Of a DNA stretch of 64,000 bases, positions 25,416 through 34,133 are shown piece by piece. The stretch's first letter is position 1; each line of letters starts with the position of its first letter. The position numbers and the translations under genes were made by a program. Under the pieces are notes generated by a model. That model saw only the letters and a list, made by a program, of their open reading frames with translations. It was not told the origin of the DNA and did not search any database. This stretch comes from Falsiroseomonas sp051859025. Its GTDB lineage: Bacteria; Pseudomonadota; Alphaproteobacteria; Acetobacterales; Acetobacteraceae. Location: positions 310,001 to 374,000 of the forward strand of contig NZ_JBHYGL010000012.1 of the NCBI RefSeq assembly GCF_051859025.1, in the 5' to 3' direction.

Positions 25416-26532
25416 ACCGCGCGCCCTTGTGGCCATCCAGCCGTGGCGCCCCCGCTTTCGGCTGAGGGCGTTCGCCATCGAAGGACACCGGCAGGGCAGT
25501 TACGCAAAAGTCCTCGCCGGGTGGCGTGACCAGCATGCCGATGGCCTTGGCCTGCGGTTCCTCCAGCATTTCCGGGATGGTGTTGATCGGCGCGCAGGGC
25601 ACGCCCGCCGCCACCAGCCGTTCCAGCCATTCCGCACGCGGGCGCTGGCGCATCGCGTCTCGCACCAGCGCCAGGCATTCGGCCTTGTTGGCCAGGCGCA
25701 GGCGGTTGGTGGCGAAGCGGGGGTCCTGCGGCCATTCGGGGTGGCCGAGTTCCGCGGCGAATTTCCGGAACAGCCGGTCATTCCCGCAGCACACCAGCAG
25801 CGGGCCGTCGGAAGCCTCGAAGCTTTCATAGGGCACGAAGCCGGGGTGGCCGCTGGCGTGGCGTTCCGGCAGCTTGCCCTGGTTCACATAGGCGCCGACC
25901 TTCTGGCCTGCCCAGAGGAACGCCGTCTCGAACAGCGATGTGTTCACCACGCAGCCGCGGCCGGTGCGGGCACGCTGTTGCAGCGCGGACAGCGCACCGA
26001 TCACGGTCCACATGCCCGTACCCTGGTCCACGACGGAGGCACCCATGCGCACGGGCGGGCCATCCGGTTCACCGGTGATGGCGTTGAGGCCGGCGAAGGC
26101 CTGCAGCAGCGGCTCATAGCCCGGCCGGTCCTTCAGCGGCCCCTTGTGACCGAAGGCGCCCATGTTGCAGTAGATCAGCTGCTTGTGGCGCTCGGTCGTC
26201 GCATAGGGATCGAGGCCGAGTGCCTCCGGCACGCCGGGGCGCATGTTGTGGACGAGGATGTCGGCTTCATCGAGCAGCGCATGCAGCGCCGCCATGCCCG
26301 CTTCCGATTTCAGGTCCAGCGCGATGCTCCGCTTGCCGCGGTTGAACTCATGGAAATTGAAGGCATCGCCGTGGCGGAAGGCGACACCCATCTGGCGGGC
26401 GTCGTCGCCGCCCTCCGGCTTCTCCACCTTGATGACGTCGGCGCCCAGATCGGCGAAGATGGCGCCGGCGAAGGGGCCGGAGAGGACCTGGCCGATCTCG
26501 ATGACCTTGATGCCAGCAAGAGGCCCGCTCAT
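25405..26532 (-). CDS. CaiB/BaiF family CoA-transferase
   Basis: The 375-residue type III CoA transferase has LAGIKVIEIGQVLSGPFAG at the N-terminus, ADVIKVEKPEGGD, NRGKRSIALDLK, and the catalytic aspartate D169 (SVVDQGTG) that forms the acyl anhydride intermediate. It moves CoA between carboxylic acids. Its ATG overlaps the stop of the Bug-type binding-protein gene, which in turn follows the HMG-CoA-lyase-like gene: a minus-strand operon for uptake, CoA activation and cleavage of an organic acid. The acid is not identified. Confidence 0.92.
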   Translation of the reverse strand: MSGPLAGIKVIEIGQVLSGPFAGAIFADLGADVIKVEKPEGGDDARQMGVAFRHGDAFNFHEFNRGKRSIALDLKSEAGMAALHALLDEADILVHNMRPGVPEALGLDPYATTERHKQLIYCNMGAFGHKGPLKDRPGYEPLLQAFAGLNAITGEPDGPPVRMGASVVDQGTGMWTVIGALSALQQRARTGRGCVVNTSLFETAFLWAGQKVGAYVNQGKLPERHASGHPGFVPYESFEASDGPLLVCCGNDRLFRKFAAELGHPEWPQDPRFATNRLRLANKAECLALVRDAMRQRPRAEWLERLVAAGVPCAPINTIPEMLEEPQAKAIGMLVTPPGEDFCVTALPVSFDGERPQPKAGAPRLDGHKGARFSP

Positions 26533-27488
26533 TCCGGCTGGATTCCGGCCTGGCGCGCCACACGGGTCCATTTCTCGATTTCCGCCAGGGTGAAATCGCG
26601 GAGATGGTCGGGCGAGCCTGTCAGCGGCTCCGTCGCATCGGCGCGCAGGCGCTCCGCCACGGCGGGCAGCGCCAGGATTTCCCGCAGCTTCGCGTTCAGC
26701 TGGTCCACGATCTCCCGCGGCGTGCCGGCCGTCGCATAGACCGCAGTCCAGGTACCCAGTTCGTAGCCCGGCAGGTTGCCGGCCTCCGCCACCGTCGGCA
26801 GGTCCGGCATGGCGGAGATGCGCGCGCCGGCGGTGACGGCCAGCGCGCGGACGCGCCCCTCCCGCACCTGCGGGATCGCGGTGGTGGTGTCGCAGAACAT
26901 CAGCGGCAGGGTGCCGGAGATGACATCCGTGATGGCCTGCGGGTTGGCACGGTAGGAGACATTCTCCATGTCGATCCCCGCCATCGCCTTGAACATCTCC
27001 CCCGCCATGCGGCTGGACTGGCTGCCGCTGCCGAAGCTCAGCTTGCCGGGGTTGGCGCGGCCGTAGGCGATCAGCTCCGCGATGCTGCGGATGCCGAGAT
27101 TGTTGTTGACCACGACGAGCATGGTGGAGACGCCGAGCAGCGCCACCGGTTCGAAATCCTTGATGGGATCATAGGGCAGGCGGCGGAACAGAGCGGGGTT
27201 GGAGCCATGCGTGGTGTTCGAGGTGAAGAGCAGCGTGTAGCCATCGCCGCGGGCACGGGCGACGGCCTCCGCCGCGATGAAGCCATTGGCGCCACCGCGA
27301 TTATCCACCACGACGGGCTGGCCCCAATCCTGCGCCATGCGTTCGGCGAAGATGCGCGCCCGCAAATCCGTGGCGGCGCCGGCGGCGAAGGGGACGATGA
27401 AGCGGATGGGGCGTGAGGGGTAGCGTTCCTGGGCGAAGGCGGGCGTGGCCAGCAGCGGCAGCGCGAACAGCGAACGGCGGGCGATCAT
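26529..27488 (-). CDS. Tripartite tricarboxylate transporter substrate-binding protein (Bug/TctC family)
   Basis: The 319-residue periplasmic protein has a short signal sequence ending near AFAQ, then the Bug pattern: YPSRPIRFIVPFAAGAATDL, VVDNRGGANGFIAAEAVA, and DLPTVAEAG. Such proteins bind carboxylates; many are orphans without TctA/TctB, as here. It sits between the CoA-transferase gene and the HMG-CoA-lyase-like gene with overlapping start and stop codons, which suggests that its ligand is the carboxylate those enzymes process. Confidence 0.92.
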   Translation of the reverse strand: MIARRSLFALPLLATPAFAQERYPSRPIRFIVPFAAGAATDLRARIFAERMAQDWGQPVVVDNRGGANGFIAAEAVARARGDGYTLLFTSNTTHGSNPALFRRLPYDPIKDFEPVALLGVSTMLVVVNNNLGIRSIAELIAYGRANPGKLSFGSGSQSSRMAGEMFKAMAGIDMENVSYRANPQAITDVISGTLPLMFCDTTTAIPQVREGRVRALAVTAGARISAMPDLPTVAEAGNLPGYELGTWTAVYATAGTPREIVDQLNAKLREILALPAVAERLRADATEPLTGSPDHLRDFTLAEIEKWTRVARQAGIQPE

Positions 27489-28459
27489 CACGCGGCCTCC
27501 CGCTTCGGCGCGCGGTACTTCGCCAGTGATCCCGCATGCATGACGCGGCCATTCAGGCGGCGGCCGATGATGCGTTCCGCCAGCTTCGCGCATTCCACCA
27601 GGGCTTCCAGGTCGATGCCCGTCTCGATGCCGAGTTCGTGGCACAGGAAGACCAGGTCCTCGGTGCAGACATTGCCGGCCGCGCCCGCATCGCCATGCGC
27701 CGCGAAGGGGCAGCCGCCCAATCCCGCCACGCTGCTGTCGAAGAAATCGACGCCCATGTCGAGCGCGGCCATGACATTGGCGGTGCCGATGCCGCGCGTG
27801 TCGTGCAGGTGCAGGCCGATCCGCACATCCGGCAGCGCATCCCGCACCATGCCGACCAGGCGGCGCGTCTGGTCCGGGTTGCCCCAGCCCATCGTGTCCG
27901 CCAGGAACACCGCCGGGAGCTTGTGGCCGCGTTCGGCACAGATCGAATGCGCGAACTTCGCCATCCCCACCACGCGATCGGGTGGGATGTCGCCTTCATA
28001 GTTGCAGCCGAAGGCGGCCATGATGATGGCAAATTCCGGCGCGATCCCGGCCTCGTCATACAATTCCAGCCAGCGCCGCTGGCGTTCAGCCATCTCCTGC
28101 GCCGTGCAGCCATTGTTCTTCAGCGCGAAGGCGTTGGAGGCATAGAGGGAGATCTTGCCGGAGAGGTCCACGCCGGGCGTGGCCTTGGCGCGGTGGAAGC
28201 CCTGTTCGTTCAGCCAGAGGCCGGCGTAGTGGACGCCCGGCTTCTTGCGGATGGCGGCGAAGAAGGCCTCGCTGTCGGCCATCTGGGGCACGGCCTTGGG
28301 GCTGACGAAGCTCGCGACCTGGATGTGGTGCAGGCCGGTCTCGGCCAGGGCCTCCACCAACTGCACGCGGCTCTCCAGCGGGAAGATGGTCTTCTCGATC
28401 TGGAAGCCCTCGCGCGGCCCTTCCTCCCGGAACTCCACGCGCTTCGGCCGGTCAGCCAT
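27488..28459 (-). CDS. Hydroxymethylglutaryl-CoA lyase-like DRE-TIM protein
   Basis: The 323-residue TIM-barrel protein has the metal motif GLHLHDTRGIGTANV and the lyase loop GLGGCPFAAHGDAG. The N-terminal catalytic motif, usually RDG in this family, reads GPREGFQ (R16, E17), so the conserved Asp is Glu. This marks a divergent branch which may cleave a different 3-hydroxyacyl-CoA, such as citramalyl-CoA or a substituted analogue, or have altered activity. A strong AAGGAGG precedes the ATG at 28459. It leads the minus-strand operon with the binding protein and CoA-transferase. Confidence 0.86.
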   Translation of the reverse strand: MADRPKRVEFREEGPREGFQIEKTIFPLESRVQLVEALAETGLHHIQVASFVSPKAVPQMADSEAFFAAIRKKPGVHYAGLWLNEQGFHRAKATPGVDLSGKISLYASNAFALKNNGCTAQEMAERQRRWLELYDEAGIAPEFAIIMAAFGCNYEGDIPPDRVVGMAKFAHSICAERGHKLPAVFLADTMGWGNPDQTRRLVGMVRDALPDVRIGLHLHDTRGIGTANVMAALDMGVDFFDSSVAGLGGCPFAAHGDAGAAGNVCTEDLVFLCHELGIETGIDLEALVECAKLAERIIGRRLNGRVMHAGSLAKYRAPKREAA

Positions 28460-28512
28460 GGCTATTTCCTCCTTGCTACTTGCCGGTATCGTCGCGCCGT
28501 TGGGCGCGCGGT

Positions 28513-29817
28513 TCAAGGCGCGGGGTGGATGGTGCCGGTGCAGGGACCGAAGCCGATACCGACGAAGCCGTCGCGGCGGGCGCGGGCCAGCAGCGTGACC
28601 TCGTCGCCATCCTCCAGGAAGCGGCGCGTCTCGCCGGAGGCCAGGGTCAGCGGTTCGCGGCCTCCCTTCGTGATCTCCAGCAGCGATCCGTAGCCCGAGA
28701 CTTCCGTGGTGGAGATGGTGCCGGTGCCGCAGAGGTCGCCGGGGTTCAGGTTGCAGCCGCCGCTGGCGTGGTGCGCGACCAGCTGCGCGGGGGTCCAGTA
28801 CAGCGCGCGGGCGTCGGACAGGCCGAGGCGATGCGGGGGCAGGCCCTGCGCCTTCAGCCCCGGCGTCACCAGCAGCACTTCCAACTCCAGCGCCATCGCG
28901 CCGCTGTCCTGGTCTGCCTGGTCCCAGAGGTAGGGCAGCGGCGCCGGGTCGCCCTCCGGCCGCTTCGCCTGCGCCACGCGGAAGGGCGCCATGGCTTCGG
29001 GGGTGATGATCCAGGGGCTGATGGTGGAGCAGAAGCTCTTCGCCAGGAACGGGCCGAGCGGCTGGTATTCCCAGCCCTGGATGTCCCGCGCGGACCAGTC
29101 GTTCAGCAGGCAGAAGCCGGCGATGTGGTCGCCGGCTGCACCGATGGGGATGGGTTCGCCGAGCTTGTTGCCGGGGCCGATCCAGATGCCGAGTTCGAGT
29201 TCGTAGTCGAGGTTGCGGGAGGGGCCGACGCTCGGCACCGTTTCGCTCGCCGGCTTCCGCTGGCCGTTCGGGCGCCGCACGGGGTGGCCCGACGGCACGA
29301 TGGAGGAGGCGCGGCCGTGATAGCCGATGGGGACATATTTGTAGTTCGGCAGCAGGGGATTGTCGGGGCGGAACATGGCGCCGGCATTCATCGCGTGCTG
29401 GATGCCGGCGAAAAAATCAGTGTAGTCGCCGATCCGCGCGGGCAGGTGCATCGTGCAATCCGCGGCCGGGTGCAGCATCGGCGTCACCTGCGCCTCGAAC
29501 CGCGAACCCGCTTCCAGCAGCGTGGACAATTGGGCGCGGAGCGCGCGGCGCGGGCCGGTGCCGAGCGCCAGCATGGCGTTCAGCGCGCCGCCCTTCGCGG
29601 CGCGGGCCGCGACATCGGCATCCCCGCAGAACAGGTGGGCCTCGGCCGCCGCCTCCAGGTCGAGGATCATGTCCCCGATCGCCACCCCCGCGCGCGGTGC
29701 GCCGCCAGGGGGCGAGAAGACCCCGAAGGGCAGGTTCTGGATCGGGAAATCCGTGTGGCCATTGGCGGAGGCCACGAAGGATTGCCGCGCCGCGTCATGC
29801 GTATCGTCGAGTGCCAT
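28513..29817 (-). CDS. fahA: Fumarylacetoacetase
   Basis: The 434-residue protein matches fumarylacetoacetate hydrolase over its full length: N-terminal SH3-like domain (NLPFGVFSP), then DYTDFFAGIQHAMN with the catalytic His141 and Asp131, metal-binding DYELELG (E206, E208) and LLNDWSARDIQGWEYQPLG (D240). It catalyses the last step of tyrosine/homogentisate breakdown, giving fumarate and acetoacetate. The other homogentisate genes are not in this window. It is followed by the HMG-CoA-lyase-like operon 53 bases downstream and faces the divergent thiolase gene. Confidence 0.93.
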   Translation of the reverse strand: MALDDTHDAARQSFVASANGHTDFPIQNLPFGVFSPPGGAPRAGVAIGDMILDLEAAAEAHLFCGDADVAARAAKGGALNAMLALGTGPRRALRAQLSTLLEAGSRFEAQVTPMLHPAADCTMHLPARIGDYTDFFAGIQHAMNAGAMFRPDNPLLPNYKYVPIGYHGRASSIVPSGHPVRRPNGQRKPASETVPSVGPSRNLDYELELGIWIGPGNKLGEPIPIGAAGDHIAGFCLLNDWSARDIQGWEYQPLGPFLAKSFCSTISPWIITPEAMAPFRVAQAKRPEGDPAPLPYLWDQADQDSGAMALELEVLLVTPGLKAQGLPPHRLGLSDARALYWTPAQLVAHHASGGCNLNPGDLCGTGTISTTEVSGYGSLLEITKGGREPLTLASGETRRFLEDGDEVTLLARARRDGFVGIGFGPCTGTIHPAP

Positions 29818-29939
29818 GGTCGTTCCCCAAGCCGTTCCGCGCAGGGCAGCACAGCCCAGCCGTGGCGTGAAGTCCGCCCGTCTTGCCCACCGCGCCATCC
29901 CTTGCCACGCTGCGCCCCAACAGCGTCCGGATCCCCGCC

Positions 29940-31112
29940 ATGAGCCTTCGCGGCAGCGCCTGCATCGTCGGTGCCTTCGAACATCCCACCCGCAAGGCGG
30001 AGGATAAATCCGTCGCGCAGCTGCATGCGGAGGTCGCCTGGGGCGCGCTGCAGGATGCGGGGCTGAGCAAGGACGACATCGACGGCTATGTCTGCGCCGG
30101 CGATGCACCGGGGCTCGGGCCGCTATCGATGATCGACTATATGGGCCTGGATCGCCTGAGCTACGCTGACAGCACCGACCTCGGCGGCTGTTCCTACATC
30201 GCGCATGTCGCGCATGCCGCGGCGGCCATCAAGCTGGGGCGCGCCAATGTCGTGCTGATCACGCTGGCGGGGCGGCCGCGCAGCGAGGGCCAGGCGGTCG
30301 GCACCGGCGCGCGGGCGCAGAATCCGTCCGTGCCGGACGATCAGTTCGAGATCCCCTTCACCAAGACGACGGGCACCAGCTACGCGCTGTGTGCCATGCG
30401 GCACATGCATGAATACGGCACCACCAGCGAACAGCTCGCCTGGATCAAGGTCGCCGCCAGCCACCACGCCCAGCACAACCCCCACGCCATGCTGAAGAAG
30501 GTGGTGACGGTGGAGGATGTGGTGAATTCGCCGATGGTGTCGGACCCGCTGCATCGCCTGGATTGCTGCGTCATCAGCGATGGCGGTGGCGCGCTGATCG
30601 TCACCAGGCCGGAGATCGCGCGCGACCTGAAGCGCCCGGTGGTAACGGTGCGCGGCACCGGGGAGACGGCGCAGGGCGAATTCGGCGGCTACCGCGACCT
30701 GACCAGCAGCGGTGCGGCACTGACCGGCGCGCGGGCCTTCGGAGAGGCCGGTGTGACGCCCGCGGACATCCGGTACGCGTCGATCTACGACAGCTTCACC
30801 ATCACCGTGCTGATGCAGTTGGAGGATCTCGGCTTCTGCGCGAAGGGCGAGGGCGGAAAGTTCGTCTCCGACGGCAACCTCATCAGCGGGGTGGGGAAGC
30901 TGCCCTTCAACACGGATGGCGGCGGGCTCTGCAACAACCACCCAGCCAATCGCGGCGGCATGACCAAGGTGATCGAGGCGGTGCGGCAGCTGAGGGGCGA
31001 AGCGCACCCGGCGGTGCAGGTGAAGGACTGCAGCCTGGCGCTGGCGCATGGCACGGGGGGCTTGCTGGGCCACCGGCATGGCAGCGCGACCCTCATCCTG
31101 GAACGGGAGTGA
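29940..31112 (+). CDS. Thiolase-family protein (SCP2/lipid-transfer-type acetyl-CoA acetyltransferase)
   Basis: The 390-residue thiolase-fold protein has a candidate acylation cysteine C84 (LGGCSYIAHVAHA), GGALIVTRPE, and the C-terminal region LCNNHPANRGG followed by LAHGTGGLLGHRHGSA. The normal C-terminal CxG motif is missing (AHGTG instead), typical of the lipid-transfer-protein subclass, so it may catalyse a retro-Claisen or aldol-type reaction, not a standard thiolysis. The next gene is an OB-fold protein, the usual partner of this subclass. Divergent from fahA with 122 bases between. Confidence 0.86.
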   Translation: MSLRGSACIVGAFEHPTRKAEDKSVAQLHAEVAWGALQDAGLSKDDIDGYVCAGDAPGLGPLSMIDYMGLDRLSYADSTDLGGCSYIAHVAHAAAAIKLGRANVVLITLAGRPRSEGQAVGTGARAQNPSVPDDQFEIPFTKTTGTSYALCAMRHMHEYGTTSEQLAWIKVAASHHAQHNPHAMLKKVVTVEDVVNSPMVSDPLHRLDCCVISDGGGALIVTRPEIARDLKRPVVTVRGTGETAQGEFGGYRDLTSSGAALTGARAFGEAGVTPADIRYASIYDSFTITVLMQLEDLGFCAKGEGGKFVSDGNLISGVGKLPFNTDGGGLCNNHPANRGGMTKVIEAVRQLRGEAHPAVQVKDCSLALAHGTGGLLGHRHGSATLILERE

Positions 31113-31117
31113 CACCC

Positions 31118-31504
31118 ATGAGCGAGAAGCTCTTCGCCGCCCCCGTGGCCGATCCGACCAGCAAGGCCGTGTGGGAGGCAGCCCGAGAGGGAAAACTGCT
31201 GATCGGCCTCTGCCGGGATACGGGCCGGCATTTCTGGTACCCTCGCGGCGTCTCGCCCTTCACGCTGTCGCCCAATGTGGAACTGGTGGAGGCGAGCGGG
31301 GCGGGCACGATCTACAGCTACACCATCCTGCGCGCCGGTGGCCCGATTTGCGCGGCCTATGTGGAACTCGCGGAAGGCCCGCGGCTGTTTACCAACATCG
31401 TGGATTGCGAGCTCGAAGCGGTGCGCATCGGCGCCAAGGTGCGGCTGGTGTTCAAGGCCAGCGAGCATGATGGCCCGCCCGTTCCCTGCTTCACCCTGGT
31501 CTGA
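31118..31504 (+). CDS. OB-fold (DUF35) partner of the thiolase, zinc ribbon degenerate
   Basis: The 128-residue protein has the DUF35 layout: N-terminal helix, rubredoxin-like ribbon region, then an OB-fold (GAGTIYSYTILRAG ... VRLVFKA). The ribbon normally carries CxxC and CPxC; here only C32 remains (LCRDTGRHFWYPRGVSPFT), with T35, S46 and T49 at the other positions, so zinc binding is probably lost. Such proteins bind acyl-CoA and form complexes with SCP2-type thiolases; it starts 5 bases after that gene. Confidence 0.85.
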   Translation: MSEKLFAAPVADPTSKAVWEAAREGKLLIGLCRDTGRHFWYPRGVSPFTLSPNVELVEASGAGTIYSYTILRAGGPICAAYVELAEGPRLFTNIVDCELEAVRIGAKVRLVFKASEHDGPPVPCFTLV

Positions 31505-31510
31505 CGCTGA

Positions 31511-31780
31511 TCAGGGCAGGGACAGGCCCAGCGCCCAGGCCATGATCCCCGCGCCGGCGGTCAGCCCGGCGGTGCTGCTGGCGCGGTGCCATTGCATGGG
31601 GATCGCGGCCTGGACCCAACCGGCGACGCCCAGCATCAGGCCCCACAGCAGCGGCACGCCCAGCAGCCAGGCACCCATCAGGATCAGCGCCGCGATGGCG
31701 GTGCGGTTGGCGATATGCTGGCCGCCGAACCGATACCAATCCCCGGCGACAAGTCCGGCCACCACCACCCAATACGCCAT
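31511..31780 (-). CDS. Small hypothetical membrane protein
   Basis: The 89-residue product is strongly hydrophobic with about three membrane segments (MAYWVVVAGLVAG; IAALILMGAWLLGVPLLWGL; TAGAGIMAWALGL). No family is recognised. It lies between the convergent OB-fold gene and a small lipoprotein gene. The coding call rests on an intact frame with membrane-like periodicity; antisense coincidence is possible. Confidence 0.5.
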   Translation of the reverse strand: MAYWVVVAGLVAGDWYRFGGQHIANRTAIAALILMGAWLLGVPLLWGLMLGVAGWVQAAIPMQWHRASSTAGLTAGAGIMAWALGLSLP

Positions 31781-31861
31781 GCGCTGATCCGCCCCGTCGG
31801 AGGCGGCGCAACGTTCGAAGCGGCCAGGGGTGGCATCACCGGGCGATCACGCCCGCGGGGG

Positions 31862-32014
31862 TTACATCCCGGGACTGCGCGCAGCCTCCGGCACCGTGCG
31901 GTCGGTGCAGGATTGCGGGCTGGCGCGGCAGGCGGAGGCCGCGCTGCGCGCTACCTGGTCGGTCGTGCAGGCCGCCAGTGCCAGCAGGGCTAGCATCGTG
32001 ATCAACGGCCGCAT
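31862..32014 (-). CDS. Small lipoprotein downstream of prs (50 residues)
   Basis: A 50-residue frame with a textbook lipoprotein signal: MRPLITMLALLALAAC, lipobox LAAC at Cys16, then a short hydrophilic tail with two further cysteines. A strong Shine-Dalgarno (GAGGAGGA) stands 6 bases before the ATG. It begins 11 bases after the prs stop, so it can be cotranscribed. The mature protein would be only about 35 residues, resembling entericidin-like or other tiny envelope lipoproteins; no specific homology is claimed. Confidence 0.68.
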   Translation of the reverse strand: MRPLITMLALLALAACTTDQVARSAASACRASPQSCTDRTVPEAARSPGM

Positions 32015-32025
32015 GACGTTCCTCC

Positions 32026-32958
32026 TCAGTTGAACAGCGTGGAGACCGAGCTTTCCTCGCTGATGCGCTTCATCGCCTCCGCCAGCAGGGGGGCGATGGT
32101 CAGCTGCTTGATGTTGCGGCTGACGCGCACGGCTTCGGTGGCCAGGATGCTGTCCGTGACGATCATGTGCTCGATCGCCGCGGCGCCGACGCGGGCCACC
32201 GCGCCGCCGGAGAAGACGCCGTGCGTGACGTAGACGCTGGCGGACTTCGCGCCGTTCTTCAGCAGCGCCTCGGCGGCGTTGCAGAGGGTGCCGCCGGAAT
32301 CCACGATGTCGTCCACCAGGATGCAGTGCCGGCCCTCGACCTCACCGATCACGTTCATCACTTCCGACACGCCGGCGCGGGGGCGGCGCTTGTCGATGAT
32401 GGCGAGGTCGGTGTGGATGCGCGCCGCGATGGCGCGGGCGCGGACCACGCCGCCGACGTCGGGGGAGACGACCATCAGGTCGCGGCCCGCGAAACGCTCC
32501 TGGATGTCGCGCGCGAAAAGCGGCGCGGCGAAGAGGTTATCCACGGGGATGTCGAAGAAGCCCTGGATCTGGGCTGCGTGGAGATCCATCGTCAGCACGC
32601 GGTTGGCGCCGGCCGCGGTGATGAGGTTCGCCACCAGCTTGGCGGAGATCGGCGTGCGGGGGCCCGATTTCCGGTCCTGCCGCGCATAGCCGAAATAGGG
32701 GATGACCGCCGTGATGCGCCGCGCGCTGCCGCGCTTCAGCGCGTCCAGCATGATCAGCAGTTCCATCAGGTTGTCGTTCGCGGGGTAGCTCGTGGACTGG
32801 ACCACGAAGACATCCTCGCCGCGGACGTTCTCATGGATCTCGCAGAAGATCTCCATATCCGCGAAGCGGCGGACGGAGGCCTGGGTGAGCGGGATGCCCA
32901 GCGCCGATGCCACCGCCTCGGCAAGCGGGCGGTTGCTGTTGCAGGCGATGATCTTCAT
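32026..32958 (-). CDS. prs: Ribose-phosphate pyrophosphokinase (PRPP synthetase)
   Basis: The 310-residue enzyme converts ribose 5-phosphate and ATP to PRPP for nucleotide, histidine and tryptophan synthesis. It shows RRFADMEIFCEIHENVRGEDVFVVQS, the flexible-loop region PYFGYARQDRKS, and the PRPP-binding loop ILVDDIVDSGGTL. Length and motifs are those of bacterial class I enzymes. The ATG at 32958 gives the standard N-terminus (MKIIACNSNRPLAEAVA). Confidence 0.97.
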   Translation of the reverse strand: MKIIACNSNRPLAEAVASALGIPLTQASVRRFADMEIFCEIHENVRGEDVFVVQSTSYPANDNLMELLIMLDALKRGSARRITAVIPYFGYARQDRKSGPRTPISAKLVANLITAAGANRVLTMDLHAAQIQGFFDIPVDNLFAAPLFARDIQERFAGRDLMVVSPDVGGVVRARAIAARIHTDLAIIDKRRPRAGVSEVMNVIGEVEGRHCILVDDIVDSGGTLCNAAEALLKNGAKSASVYVTHGVFSGGAVARVGAAAIEHMIVTDSILATEAVRVSRNIKQLTIAPLLAEAMKRISEESSVSTLFN

Positions 32959-33114
32959 GCGACACGAACCCCGGGGGCAAGGGAGGGTGGCGCGCCGGAA
33001 ACCCGCCCGCCGCGACGGGCGGGTTGGTAGCAACGTGACGGTTGGGTGTCCATCGCGGGCGGATGACGCCCACGCATGGCGGCCCCTCCGCCGGGGCCGC
33101 CCCTCCGCCAGGGC

Positions 33115-34074
33115 CTATCGCCGGGCGCGGGCCGGTGGCGGTACCGAGGCCGGTGGGGGCGCGGGCGCGCTGGCCGGCGCGGCCGGGCGGGCGCCGATAC
33201 CGCCGGCGTTGAACACCACGTCCCGAACGCCCCCGGCCGCTTCCTCCGCCACCACGAAGGCGACGTCGCCCCACAGGCCGTTCAGCGTGCCGGCCGGCAC
33301 CTCGTTCAGCTGCGCGACGCGGCCGAGGTCCTGGCCATCCCGGCGGGAGACGGTCCAGACGATCTCCACCCGCTGCATGCCGCGGCCGGCAGGGGCCATC
33401 GTCACCTCGCCGGAGACGGCGAAATCGGCGCCCGCGGCCTGGTCCTGCACCTGGAAGCCCAGCGCCGCCAGGCTGTCCTTCATCTTCGCGGTCAGGCTGC
33501 GGTTGCCATCGCCAGGCGCGCCGCGCACCGGCAGCAGGCGCATCACCGGCGCGCCCGATCCGGCGGCGCGTTCGTCACCGGTGCGGGCCTGCGCCTCGAT
33601 GCGGGAGAGGAGGTCCGCCAGCCTCGGCGCGGCTTCCGCGGCGATGCGGGCGAAGAGCTGCGCGTTGCCATCCGCCCAGTCGCGCGCCGGCACGGGGCGG
33701 CCGACCAGCATGCCGAGCGCGACGCCATCCCCGCTGGTCAGGGCGAAGCGGGGTGTAATGACCGCGCCTTCGCGCTCCACGCCGACCACCAGCTGCCAGT
33801 CCAGCGGCAGGGCAGGGCCGGCCACGGCCGGGATTTCCTGCGCCACCAGGGCTTCCGCCATGGCGGTCGCGAGGGATGCGGCATCGGCATCCGTCAGCAT
33901 GGCCTGGGGGGATGGCGGGATGGCCAGGCGATAGCCCGGCGGGCGGCGCAGCTGCCGCGCCACCTGGCCGGGACGGCCGCGGAAGGGCTGGGGCAGGTCA
34001 CCGCAGGCGGCCAGGGCCAATGGCACCAGGGCGGCCAGGAAGGCGCGCCGGGGGCGCGCGCTACGCGATGACAC
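33115..34074 (-). CDS. Hypothetical lipoprotein with proline-rich C-terminus
   Basis: The 319-residue product has a lipoprotein signal (lipobox LAAC, Cys24) after a basic N-terminus. The body has alternating helical and beta segments (PLDWQLVVGVEREGAVITPRFAL; DFAVSGEVTMAP; RVEIVWTVSRRDGQDLG), and the end is an Ala/Pro-rich tail. No family name is assigned. It lies between pgeF and prs on the same strand. The envelope location and the neighbouring lgt gene fit an outer-membrane or periplasmic lipoprotein. Confidence 0.72.
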   Translation of the reverse strand: MSSRSARPRRAFLAALVPLALAACGDLPQPFRGRPGQVARQLRRPPGYRLAIPPSPQAMLTDADAASLATAMAEALVAQEIPAVAGPALPLDWQLVVGVEREGAVITPRFALTSGDGVALGMLVGRPVPARDWADGNAQLFARIAAEAAPRLADLLSRIEAQARTGDERAAGSGAPVMRLLPVRGAPGDGNRSLTAKMKDSLAALGFQVQDQAAGADFAVSGEVTMAPAGRGMQRVEIVWTVSRRDGQDLGRVAQLNEVPAGTLNGLWGDVAFVVAEEAAGGVRDVVFNAGGIGARPAAPASAPAPPPASVPPPARARR

Positions 34075-34129
34075 AGGAAACCAGCATGGTCAGCATCATC
34101 AACACCATGAACATGACGACGTAGGGCAT
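34061..34129 (-). CDS. Possible 22-residue membrane microprotein
   Basis: A short frame beginning 4 bases after the pgeF stop and overlapping the start of the lipoprotein gene. It encodes an almost wholly hydrophobic peptide (starts MPYVVMFMVLMML, with a single Cys near the end). A GGTGAGG sequence lies just before the ATG. One transmembrane helix and close coupling to pgeF argue for translation; the tiny size makes this tentative. Confidence 0.3.
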   Translation of the reverse strand: MPYVVMFMVLMMLTMLVSCVIA

Positions 34130-34133
34130 GGCC

